Virus record (IMG/VR): IMGVR_UViG_3300031687_000042 | Coordinates: 1-38,769 of that record | Direction: 5' to 3' (one strand) | From: a virus | Length of the DNA: 38,769 nucleotides | In this document: in pieces, positions 14,219 through 26,300 of the stretch | Numbering within the stretch: the first letter of the stretch is position 1 | How the letters are laid out: the number at the start of each line of letters is the position of its first letter | Translations under genes and position numbers: made by a program | The notes under the pieces: generated by a model | The model's database searches: none | What the model was told of the DNA's origin: nothing | The model's input: only the letters and a program-made list of their open reading frames with translations

Positions 14219-17200
14219 ATGGCACAAAAAACAAGACAAAATAAACTTTTTGCGGCAGAGGACTATACAGTTATATACGAGTCGTATGTTAATGCTAACT
14301 TCCAAGCATTTGATTACGATACTATTAGAACTGCAATGGTTGCTTATGTTCGCAACACATACCCAGAAAACTATAATGACTGGGTAGAGTCAGCAGAATT
14401 TGTATCGCTACTAGATGTAGTTGCACAGTTTGGACATAACTTGGCATACAGGGTAGACCTTAATGCAAGAAACAATTTTTTAACTACAGCCCGAAAACAA
14501 GATTCAGTTTTTAAACTAGCAGAGTTTTTAGGATATCAACCCAGACGTAATGTGCCAGCATACGGTGAGATGAAAGTTATAGGAATTAAAACAAACGAAT
14601 CCGTTATTGGTAGTGCAGGAACTAGCTTAGGTGGAGTAGAAATAAAATATGAAGCTTCAAACAATGTAAGCAACATAGATGATTTTATTACAGTACTTAA
14701 TGCTACATTAGAAAACAGTAATCAATATGGTAGTCCAAAGAAAAGTTCTATTGTAAATGGAATACAATCAGAATTCTATGATATAAACAATACGCCTAAT
14801 CAAATTAAGTTTGATGTTCAGGGAATTGTATCAGGTAAGACTGCTACATACAATATCATTAGCAGTGAATTTGATAGTGTCAATAAAGCATTTATGGAAA
14901 AGGCACCTAGCCCAATAGGCAGTGTCGGAGTATATTTTAAAAATGATGGCAAGGGTATTAGCAGTGTTAATACTGGATTCTTTATGGGTGTTAAGCAAGG
15001 TGCATTATCATTCCAAGACTTTGTTATTGACACTCCAATTGACAGTGCAGTATTAGATGTTACCGCAGAAAATATAAACAACACAGACGTATGGGTACAG
15101 AATGTTAATGCAACAGGTAACGTTGTTAAGAATTGGTCTAAAGTTACAGACGTAAACAGTAATGTAATTTATAACAACTTAGCATCAGGTATACGTGATG
15201 TATACAGTGTAAAGACTAGAACAAATAATTCAATCTCAATTATGTTCCCATCAAAAGAATTTGGTAATGTTCCAACAGGTACTATTAGAGTTTGGTACAG
15301 AACAAGTGCTAATACTACATATGTTGTTAGACCAGATGACTTAACAAATAAAAAAGTAAACATTGGTTACACAGGATTAGATGGAAATACATACACAGCT
15401 ATTTTATCATTACAATTAAAACAAGCAATTGTTAATGCAACATCAAGTGAGACAATGGATAGCGTTAGAGAAAATGCTCCTAAAAATTATGCTAGTCAAG
15501 ATAGAATGATTACAGCCCAAGACTATAACACATTGTTATCTAGTCAACAAGGCGGCATCCTTAAACTTAAGAGTGTTAACAGAACATTTAGTGGACATAG
15601 TAGATATTCAAAGTTTACAGACCCAACAGGTACATACTCAGATTTATTTCTAAGTGGAAAAGATGCTACAATATATGCATCAGAAAAAGTTATGTCTACT
15701 GCTAGTAATGCAACAGACTCTTCTACACAAACATTTGAGAAACATGTTAAACATATTTTAGACAATGACGAATTTATTAACTTATATTATACAAAATATA
15801 AAACAGCATTTGAAGCGTTAAGAGGAGAAGAATCTTACACACCAGATTCATTTGTTTGGCAAAGCCCAAGTGAATCAACTAGTGGAATACTAACTGGTTA
15901 CATTACAGACACTTCAACTCAAATAGCACGTGTTGGTTCAACAGCAAGTACATACATGAAATACATTACACCAGGTGCTTTAATTAAATTTACAAGCAAC
16001 AGTAAAACCAAATGGGCTAAGGTAGTAGATATTTTTGCAAACGGCTTAGGTATGGAAACAACAGTCGGTGCTCCAACAGGTAAGCGTACAGATGGAACAG
16101 GTGCTATTATATTAGATACTGACATTCCAAATGGTTCAACAGTTAATGTTGTATACCCTGGCTTGTCGAGAAGATTTATTAAAAGAGAAAAAGATGTTAT
16201 TAAATATTACTTAGAGTCACAGCGTGACTTTAGTATAAAATATAATTACAAGAATAAGAGTTGGGATATTATTGGAGCCACAGGCACATCGGTAGTACCA
16301 ACAGTAGCTTATCCTACAACATTTAGTTTAGCAGATGATAGTTGGATTCTAAATTTCAAGTTTACCGGATCATCATTTGATATCTACATTAGAACATTAA
16401 GATTTAATTTTACAAGTGCTACAGTACGTTTAGGAAACATACAGAACGAATATGAAATTAGTTCTTATACTAAAAAAGCTACACGTGATAAAATTACTGC
16501 TATTGGCGTAGATGGAAATGATATTGTTGACATTGGTGATTTTTATGTATATGGTTATGATACTGCTACTGATAATAATTACAGACTATCTCTTATAGAT
16601 AGCAATGCTGATAGTAGGCCAGATAACCCAGATATATTTTTTGAGACGGTTGGACTTAACAGCGTAAAAATTAATACTGTTGATTACGATGGCAGAAGTA
16701 GTTTAAACTTTGACTGGCAACATATTGCGTCAGACAATCAAGTAGTTGATCCTAGCTTTACAAATATTATTGATGTATACGCACTAACAACATCATATGA
16801 TACTAGTTATAAAAATTGGTTAAAAGGAACGCTAGCTATAATGCCTAAGCCTCCTACTAGCTACGAACTTGGAACACAGTTTTCAGCTACTGGAGAAAAG
16901 AAAGCAATGAGTGACACGATTGTGTTTAAACCAGTTAAGTATAAACCAATATTTGGAGCCAAGGCATCAGCAGAATTAAAAGCAAAGTTTAGAATAATTA
17001 AAGTTGTTGGATGTAATGTAACAGACAGTGATATGAAAACAAGAACAGTTAAAGCTATAGATGAATTCTTTAGTTCAAGTGTTTGGGACTTTGGAGAAAC
17101 TTTTTACTTTACAGAATTAGCGGCTTACGTACACAAGCAACTTGTAGGTGTGCTAAGTAGTTTTGTTATTGTACCGCAAGGCACAGGAACAACGTTTGGT

Positions 17201-17314
17201 GATTTGTTTGAGTACACACCAGAGCTAGACGAACTTATTATAGCAGACGTAACAGTTAACGATATTGATATTATTCAAAACATCACAGACGAAAATATTA
17301 GAGCAGGAACATAA
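14219..17314 (+). CDS. 6: gp6 baseplate wedge protein (J-like)
   Basis: The 1031-aa protein follows gp25 as in T4. Its N-terminus (YPENYNDW, then NFLTTARKQDSVFKLAEFLGYQPRR near residues 82-106) is the gp6/baseplate J-like signature, in which early segments build the wedge ring and the C-terminal part forms the iris dimer. It is larger than T4 gp6 (660 aa), with extra beta-rich sequence in the middle (about 300-850) that could be an inserted domain. The C-terminal region (KYKPIFGAKASAELKAKF, then TVKAIDEFFSSSVWDFGETFYFTEL) matches the family end. Stop and next start are 4 nt apart. Confidence 0.85.
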   Translation: MAQKTRQNKLFAAEDYTVIYESYVNANFQAFDYDTIRTAMVAYVRNTYPENYNDWVESAEFVSLLDVVAQFGHNLAYRVDLNARNNFLTTARKQDSVFKLAEFLGYQPRRNVPAYGEMKVIGIKTNESVIGSAGTSLGGVEIKYEASNNVSNIDDFITVLNATLENSNQYGSPKKSSIVNGIQSEFYDINNTPNQIKFDVQGIVSGKTATYNIISSEFDSVNKAFMEKAPSPIGSVGVYFKNDGKGISSVNTGFFMGVKQGALSFQDFVIDTPIDSAVLDVTAENINNTDVWVQNVNATGNVVKNWSKVTDVNSNVIYNNLASGIRDVYSVKTRTNNSISIMFPSKEFGNVPTGTIRVWYRTSANTTYVVRPDDLTNKKVNIGYTGLDGNTYTAILSLQLKQAIVNATSSETMDSVRENAPKNYASQDRMITAQDYNTLLSSQQGGILKLKSVNRTFSGHSRYSKFTDPTGTYSDLFLSGKDATIYASEKVMSTASNATDSSTQTFEKHVKHILDNDEFINLYYTKYKTAFEALRGEESYTPDSFVWQSPSESTSGILTGYITDTSTQIARVGSTASTYMKYITPGALIKFTSNSKTKWAKVVDIFANGLGMETTVGAPTGKRTDGTGAIILDTDIPNGSTVNVVYPGLSRRFIKREKDVIKYYLESQRDFSIKYNYKNKSWDIIGATGTSVVPTVAYPTTFSLADDSWILNFKFTGSSFDIYIRTLRFNFTSATVRLGNIQNEYEISSYTKKATRDKITAIGVDGNDIVDIGDFYVYGYDTATDNNYRLSLIDSNADSRPDNPDIFFETVGLNSVKINTVDYDGRSSLNFDWQHIASDNQVVDPSFTNIIDVYALTTSYDTSYKNWLKGTLAIMPKPPTSYELGTQFSATGEKKAMSDTIVFKPVKYKPIFGAKASAELKAKFRIIKVVGCNVTDSDMKTRTVKAIDEFFSSSVWDFGETFYFTELAAYVHKQLVGVLSSFVIVPQGTGTTFGDLFEYTPELDELIIADVTVNDIDIIQNITDENIRAGT

Positions 17315-17318
17315 TTAA

Positions 17319-20300
17319 ATGGCGAATAAAAAAGCAGGTTCATCAAAGGTCCGCAGTATCAAAACAAAGAAGTTTTTACCTCAAGTATTCCAAACTGAAT
17401 TAAATAATAGTTGGCTTGATAGTACATTAGATCAAATGGTTTCAAAAGGACCATTGGACCAAGTTGATGGATACATAGGTAGTAGACATGGCTCAGAAGC
17501 TCAAGCACATGACTCATATGTTGACCCAGTTACAGAAGTTAAACTAAGAAAATCAACTTCATTAACGCCTGGTATTATATCTTATGATAACACTGGAGCT
17601 ATAACAAACAAGATTACATATGACGATGTAGTACACTCGTTGAATGCAAACTTTAATGAGTACAACTATAACTCAGCATACTCGTCTAATGCATTTTCTT
17701 ATAACCCGCCTTTTAATATTGATAAGTTTATTAACTTTAATAATTACTATTGGGTTGAAGAGCTTCCAATTTATACTAGTATCTACACAGGCACAAGCAA
17801 GAATCCATTAACTGATATTCAAAATACCAATGTATATACATTAGTAGATGACACTAATACAATTGTATTAGAAAATAATATGTTAATTAAGTTTGTTGGC
17901 TCAGGCTACGATGTAGCATGTAGAGGAAGTACATATATTGTATTAGGTACAGGTGAAGGAAACGGTGAACATAGGTTTGAACTTTATATTGATTTTAATC
18001 AAATAAGAGTTTATAACAGTGTTACAAAACATACACAAGCCAATGATGGTATTTGGGATAACAGCAAAGTACATTCTGTTACACCTAATACAAATAACAA
18101 ATACTGGCTGGCACCGTTTGGAAAAAGAAATTACGGAGCATTACTTACTGCATATAATGCAGATCCTATAGCAGATAGGTTACCGGTTTTTGATGGCTTT
18201 ATATTTGAAGATGTAGAATCTAATAAGTCATTGTATAATGAAAACGTGTTAGTTAAGTTCACAGGAACAGGATGGGTTGATGCAACTCTCGATGACTCAG
18301 AATCTATTTACGTAACTAAACGTGATGCTACTACTGGCAATCTTAGTATTAAGAAAGTAATAGTAGCAACATATGATAGTGTTAATGACAAGTACACACT
18401 TGCTATTGCGTCTGACGCAACACTAGCTGAACGTGCAATGATAGCAAGAGCAGAAACATTTGATACTGCTATGTGGGATTGGATGTTACCAGTAGAACCA
18501 TTAAAAGATTATTTACTTATTGAGAAACATGACGTGTTTAACACAGCATGGAGTAGAGCAAACCATTGGGTTAACATCAGTGCAATTAATAAATTAAAAA
18601 GCATTATGCCTTTCCAAAACTTTGATAATATAATTACTACTAAAAGAAAAGCAATAAGACCTATTATAGAATACACAGCAAGAATAGATTTATGGAACCA
18701 TGCAAGACATGTTAATCCTGTAAGCCTTGGCACAATAGACTTTGGTGTTAAGACAGGTGATGTGTTATCTGCTATTCCAGTTGGCTCAACATACGTATAC
18801 GTTGACAACTCAGATACAAAAGTATATACACAGGCAGCAACACCAACAAGTGTTACGCTTGCTGAAAATAATACAATGACAATTAAAGCTGTACTTGATA
18901 ATACATTAAGTGCTTGGGTTAATGCAGATGTGTATTATACTAACAGTACTATTACTTTAGCACAACAGAAGACAAAGATCAACCAATATCCACTTTATAA
19001 GTTTTATGATCATACAGGTAAATTACTAAGCGACATTGCTGGTACTAACTTTAAAGGCGAGAAGATATTTGGATATAAGCCAGGCAAGGGTGCAGTTGAT
19101 ACTGAGCTTGGAATGAAATTAAGTTATAAGGATTCTTTAAAAGGTGCTGAGTATCAATTTCAAAACTTTATACTAACAACTAGATATAAAGCTAACTTCA
19201 CACAAGCAGAAAATGCAAAGTTAGATTATCATCAGAACCTTACAGGATATAGTTTATATAAGAAACGAAATGTTCTTGAAGGTGTTTATAATAAATCAGA
19301 TCTTAACTTTGGCGCAAAAGAAACAGTACAGTATAAAATTACAAATCCTGATACTGATTTAGTTATTCCATATGGTCATGGAAAATGGAGACCACATCAA
19401 GAAGAATTTAATGTACATCACATTGCTGGTAAGCTAGCTGTAACAAGAAGAAACGTTTCAGACGGAACTGCAATTACATTTACTGGTACACGTGAATATA
19501 ACATAGGATATTCTCATATAATTAAGTTTGTTAATTCAACAACAGACGCACTTACGTTTATAGCACCAGGAGGCATTGACATTGAAGCAAACCCAAGTCA
19601 TGCAAACAATCCAGATATAACAATACAACGCTTCGGCGATGTTGTAAAGATTGAAACAGGTTCATCAAGCATAGGCGGCACATTTGATGTTAGAGCAGGA
19701 TCTAGTAGAATAGGATCATTTAATATCTCTAATGAGTGGGACGCTAACTATTTTGATATTACATTAAATGGTAAACGTATTAAGGATGCATTAGTTACAG
19801 TAACAGGCTCTAGTATTACTATTGACGAAACTGCATTAACTGCAGACGACTTAGTTGATTTTACATGGAACAGTAACAAGCAAAACAACAACGTAAAGAA
19901 TTATAGTTACCCACAAGTAACACAGCATAACGTACACAACAAAGTAATTAAAACATTTACAATAAGTGAAACAATAGATCATTGGGCAGATAAACTAAAT
20001 GCCAATCCATCGTTTGATAGAAATACATTTGGTGAGAATAACTACGGATCAATTACACACAACAGAAGCACAGGCGGAACTTTGTTCCTACATGATGACA
20101 TTGCAGTAATGAATGACATATGTTATTCAGATGAGAAACTAGATGTTACAGGATCTCTTATTGAACAAGCTGGTGATTGGGATGCGTTTAGAGAAAGATT
20201 CAAAGCACAAGCAAAACGTTTATACTCAGTAACTGCTTATCCATCAGTACAAGAATTAACAACAGCTACGCTAACTGCATTGTTGAGAAACAAACGAACA

Positions 20301-23300
20301 AGCAAGCTACACAGCGATTCTAATATGTTGTTTAATAGTGAAGATGCATTACAAACATTTACTATTACAGATACATCAGTTAAAGAATTTGAAACTAAGT
20401 GGACTTTTAACGGTGACGTTAATATTAGAGACCACGTGTATGTTTACCTAACTGAGTCAGATGGTACTAACACATATAAAAGAATTTTAAGAAAAGATAT
20501 TGATTACACACAGCTAGGTAATGCAATTACTATATTGCTTACATATAACACAACTGTAACACCTGTACTAGAAGTAGTATACAATCAAATGGACAGTGAG
20601 TGTTATGTACCTGCTAGTTTGGTTAAGCTAGGATTAGCATATGGAACACAGCCGGTAGTATCAAATAATATATTGTATACACATGATGGTGTAGAGATAG
20701 TATTAAAAGCTAACGCAGATTTAACTAATCCAAATAACTCAAGTTTGTTTGACCCAGTTAATGCGGCACTGTTTGAATTAGAAACACGTGTGTATGCTGG
20801 ACTAGTTAAAGAAGATACAACATACGATAAGACTAACACATCATCATACTATAACTTCTTACCAACACAAGCGTCAGCTACTTGGTATTCGTTAGAGCTG
20901 TTAAACAATTATTTAGAAAAACATTTTAAGCATTGGGCAGAGCTGAAACAAAAAGGTTCTCTTAACCAAGCAAACCAATATGTAGCTAACGATAACACAA
21001 CATGGAACTACAGTACTATACCATTAGGATTTAACTATTCAAATGCAACACCAGGACACTATAAAGGTGTGTATGTTCATTTGTTTGGAACAGCAACACC
21101 TGACTTAACTCCTTGGCATATGCTAGGGCATTCATTTAAGCCAACATGGTGGGATGCAAACTATAGCTGGGTAACTGGTTCAAAACGTACAGCGTTATTA
21201 AGTGCATTAAAGAATGGACTAGTAAGTGATCCTTCAGGAACACCTACACATGATATAGTATTTGCAAGACCACATTGGGACTTTGCAACTAAATCACCAG
21301 TAACAGGTTCAGGTACATTAGAAGATTTAACAACAGTAATTGGTACTCCGGCAAACGTTGATGCATCATCTGCATTTAAGTTTGGCGATTGGAGTTCAGA
21401 GGAATACGAATGGAGAGTATCTCCACAAGGACAAGCCGCAGGCGTTGATGCTATTATAAAATTAAATCCTGCTAGAGCTTGGAGTGCATTCTTCCAACCA
21501 GGCATACACAACAATGGCTATGCAGGAATTCAGAACGCAGGTAGATTTGGAAGTAGTAAGTCTTATAAAGTACCTGGCAACACGTATGGTAATTCAATTA
21601 TTAATATTGAAGTACAAGCATCACCAACAACAGTATCAGCAACTGAGAGCTTTATAGTACTTGATGACTTTGGAAGCACAACAGCTACAACAAACTTTAA
21701 ACTAAATGCATCTAGCAAGGTTAGTGCATTAAGTCTTACAAACAGAGGCGTGAAGTTTACTGGAAGCCCAATAGTTTCTTACTCAGGTGGAGCATCCAAT
21801 ATTGCAGGAATAGATTTTAAAATTACAACAGGTAGAATTGGATACGTAGCTAACGGTCTTTCACAGGCACAGTATAACTTTATACTAAGAAATCAAAATA
21901 GTAATTTGTCACAAGGACAGTTATATACAAACCTAGATACTAAGCTACACGAAAAGTTAGGTGGCTTTAGTAGTAAAGAATTGCTTGAAGTGTTTGCAGA
22001 AAGTAGTTTAACAGGCGACTTTGAATTTGGCAAGGCTGACTTTACAATTGATATGTATCAAGGCAGACCAACTAGATTAGTAACAGCTAGTGCAATTTTT
22101 ATTACAAAGACTTTAACAGGATTTACTCTTTCTGGATTAAGTAACAACAAACAAGAGTTTAACTTTTTTGAACCTAACATTGCAGATACTACTGATTATG
22201 AATTAGTAACAGTACAAGGCTCAACAGTTAGAAGATATAATAAATTTGTAACAACAGCTAGCACAATTGAATACGGTGCAGCCGTTGAGAAGATGCAAGA
22301 TGTTTATAACTTTGTTAGAGGATACTTTAGTTTACTAACAAAATTTGGATACACATTAGAATTTGATGGAGATAGTTCAGCATCAGACTTTGTTAACTGG
22401 GCTCTTACAGCAGACAACACAGATACATTTGTTTTACAGATAGGTAGAACAATATCGTTTAAAACTTTATACGGTACTGTATATCCATACAACAAACTAA
22501 CTTCCAATGGTAACGATGTATTAACAATGTTCAACAAAACATTACAAGACAGCGACCTAAGTGTTAACAGATCTAAAGGACTTGTTACAGTAGCTACTAA
22601 GAATGCAGAGTTCATAGGTAGCATTACTAGTGCAGTACTTGAGTATGATCATGTTATGATATTTGAAAATAAAACTAAACTAGGCGTTGCAATATATGAT
22701 GACGTGTTAAACCAAACACAAAAGCGTTTAGTGCTAAGAGGACAACGAACAGCTAATTGGAACGGAACTAAAACTGCTCCTGGCTACTTAGTGTTTGATG
22801 ATCATATTGTAGAAAACTTTGATAGTGCAGTACAAAGCATTGACGACATGTATAGAACAGATGTGGATTCATTTAATGGTGCGTTTACTCAATCAAAGGA
22901 TCTTGCAATAGGAAATGTTAATAAGACATGGGCAGATGGATTAGGTATTAATAAGAATGTACTTACTAAGTTCCATCAAGGATCAATTAAGCAACAAGGT
23001 ACTACAGCATCAATTGATAGATTTAATAGAGCATCAATAGTTGACGAAGGCATTACAAAACTGAACGCATATGATCAGTACATGTTTAGACAAAGTGAAT
23101 TAGGAAATAATGACTTAGAAGAAGTATTAGAAATAGAATTACGTTCTTCAGATTTAGTTGCATCGCCACAATGTATCTCTACACAAGATACACCAGCAGG
23201 CGGCGCGAAGGCTGGAGTAACATACACAGCACCAGAGCGTATTATTAATAACAAAGCAATAACTTTTGACACAAAAGACTTTACATATGATTGGAACTTT

Positions 23301-26300
23301 ATACTAACAGGCGGCGCCGCGTTAGACCACGAAGTTAAATATAGAATACTATCCGCAGATGATATTTCATCTGTGTTTGAGAAGACAGAGCCTTACGCAC
23401 TCGTACCTACTTGGAATAATTATACAAGTTATAAAAAAGGTGAGCAAGTAAGACACCAAGGACAGCTTTGGAAATGTAGTGTGAACTTTACAGGCTTAAC
23501 AGAAACAACAGCCACTATATTGGAAACAAGTAGAGCATCACGAGCAGACTTCCCACACGGAACTATAGCAGAAATAGCAGGTACTTCGGTAACATTTAAT
23601 AACACATCAACTGAGTACCAACCAATAATTGCAAATGGTACAGCAACTAGTCCTACATTTTTGCCAAGCGAAACATTAGTAATTGATAACATTAACATTG
23701 GCTTTAGTAAAACTGCAAACGTTCAAGTAGTTACAGGCCCAGCAATACAGCGTTCAACTTTAGGTAACGTTGCATTTGCAGATGTAACTGGACAAGGCAT
23801 TACAATTAATGGCACAGCAATTAGCTTTGGTTCAACACCAGCAAACGTAATTGAAAACTTTACAGGTGTAAACAATGGAACTGCACTTAATCCAGTTCTA
23901 CAAGCTACGTTTACAATTGCACAAGCATTAAGTGGAAGTACATTTAGCATAGCTTCGGTTACCGTTAATGGAACAGCAACAACAGCATACACGCTTAGTG
24001 GACAAAATATAACATTCACTACAGCACCAACAGCCGGACAAGCTATTGTAATTACATTAACACATGTAACAGTTGGTATAACAACAACTGGAATTAGAGA
24101 TGCTATTAATGCAGCCGGTGTAACAGGTGTTACATCTTCATTAGTTACAGCAAGTAATGTATTAGAAATAGCATATGCTGGAGGCGTAGGTGATGTATTA
24201 ATAATAGCACCAGCGGCAAGCAATGCGGCACTAGGATTTGCAACTGGCGGACACACTATTGCAGTACCAGTCGAGTTACAACTACAGCCAGCACAATTAA
24301 ACATTACTGAGATTGTAGCACAGATTAATGCAACATCAGCATTAGTTAACGTTACAGCAAGTAACGTTGCCAACAAATTAAAATTAGTAAGCACAGGTGT
24401 AACATTAGCAGTAGCAGGTACAGCTAGAACTACTGTGGGATTAAATACAACTTACTCAGCAACAACTTCAACTATTGCTGTACCAACTGTTAGAAGTGAT
24501 GCAGTTACATTGATACAGGCAGCAATTACAGCGGCAGGAAATACAGAAGTAACAATAGCAACTGTTGGTAACAACATAATAATTAGTTCAACAGGAACAT
24601 CACTTACATTAGGTGACACTACTTTCAACACGCTAGCAGGTTTTGACACAGGAACTAAAATAGCAACAGACGGTGGAGTAGTTAACACATTTGATGTAAC
24701 CGACTTTGGATCTACAGCACAAACATCTGACAACGCATTATACAACATACTAGTTACAGACGATAGTGCATTTGAAGTAGCGTCAAGAGGATCTATAACT
24801 ACTAAGTTCTTTGGTTGGAATGTTTTACAAGTTACACAAAGACCAGCACCATTGTATTCATATACTACAGCAACAGACGGTTGTGGAATTTGTGCAGGTA
24901 CATCAACATTAGATGGAAACGATGCAGAGGTTACTACTAACGTAGCACACGGATTACAAGTAGGAGACTTTGTGCAGTTACTAAACACAACTACTACTCC
25001 TAACATAGATGGTATTCACAAAGTAACAAAAGTAGGCACACTAGATACAGTATTTTACATAGACGAGTTTATTGAGATGTGCGGTAACGCAGTATCAATC
25101 ATGCCATTAGTTACAACAAGATTTACAGATGAAGTACAACGAGCATCTGCAATTGCACTTGCTTCATGGAACTTACCAGCTAAGACACTTATATACGAAG
25201 ACAGCAATGCAAGTGTATTAGGAACTTATGTAAGTAACATCACAGGAAGTACAGTGACAGCTAAGAGACAGACACTAAGCAGACCTACTAATAAAGACAT
25301 AGATAATATTACTGTATATAATTATAAAAAGAATAAATCTAATATCATATTAGAATCGTTTGATCCTTTAAGACATATTATACCGGGTATTGCTAAACAG
25401 AATGTAGATATTATAAATGTATCAGACAACGCAATTTATAATACATCATCTGACACAGGACAATCAGTAGACGATAATAATGCTTGGGGTACAGAACAAT
25501 TAGGAACAAGATGGTGGGACACTAGTAAAGCTAGATATTATGATTACGATCAGGGAGGTCTAGAGTATAGAGTTTCCAAGTGGGGAGAGTTATATCCTGG
25601 ATCAGAAATTGTAGTATGGGAATGGATTAAATCTTCAGTAGCACCAGACGACTATGCAGAGTCTGTATTGTTTGGTAAAGAGATTTACGGCGTACCTGCA
25701 ACAGGTGAGGCTTACGCAGTATACGATAAACTTACTGCAGAACTAGTATATCATTACACACTAACTACACAGTTTAACTCAGCAAACGGATCAAATGATG
25801 ATGTTTATTATTACTGGGTTAAGAACAAAACAACAGTGCAAGACGAAAGAACACTATCAGCATTTGATGTTGCTAATATTATTAGAAGCCCATCAACTAA
25901 CGGTGTAAGTTGGTTCGCTGCACTAACAGCAAATGAATTTATCGTAGACAATATATCTTATTACGTAGACAATAAGAGTACAGTACTACAAATTAATAAA
26001 GCACCTAACAAGTTTAAGTCACACAACGAGTGGACATTAATTGCTAAAGGTTATGATAATATTCCTGGATATTATATACAAGGAATGAAGTACAGCTTGG
26101 CTGGATGGAATAGTGTTAAGGCTAGAATCCCATTCAACACGCTACACAAATTTAACAAATACGGCGACAGTCTTGACATTGGACAGTCTTGGTTTAACAA
26201 CATAAACGAAGGTAGAAGAAATACAGCTGAAGCTATTAACTATGAACTTAGATCAGTATTAGTAGATGATGCGTATACTAACAAGTGGGACAGAACATTA

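Noticed and set aside
23723-25006. Leftward ORFs of 223 and 184 aa
   Set aside because: Shadows of the Thr/Ala-rich repeat block of the giant protein; their Val/Ala/Cys-rich, low-complexity composition is what the reverse strand of such codons gives.
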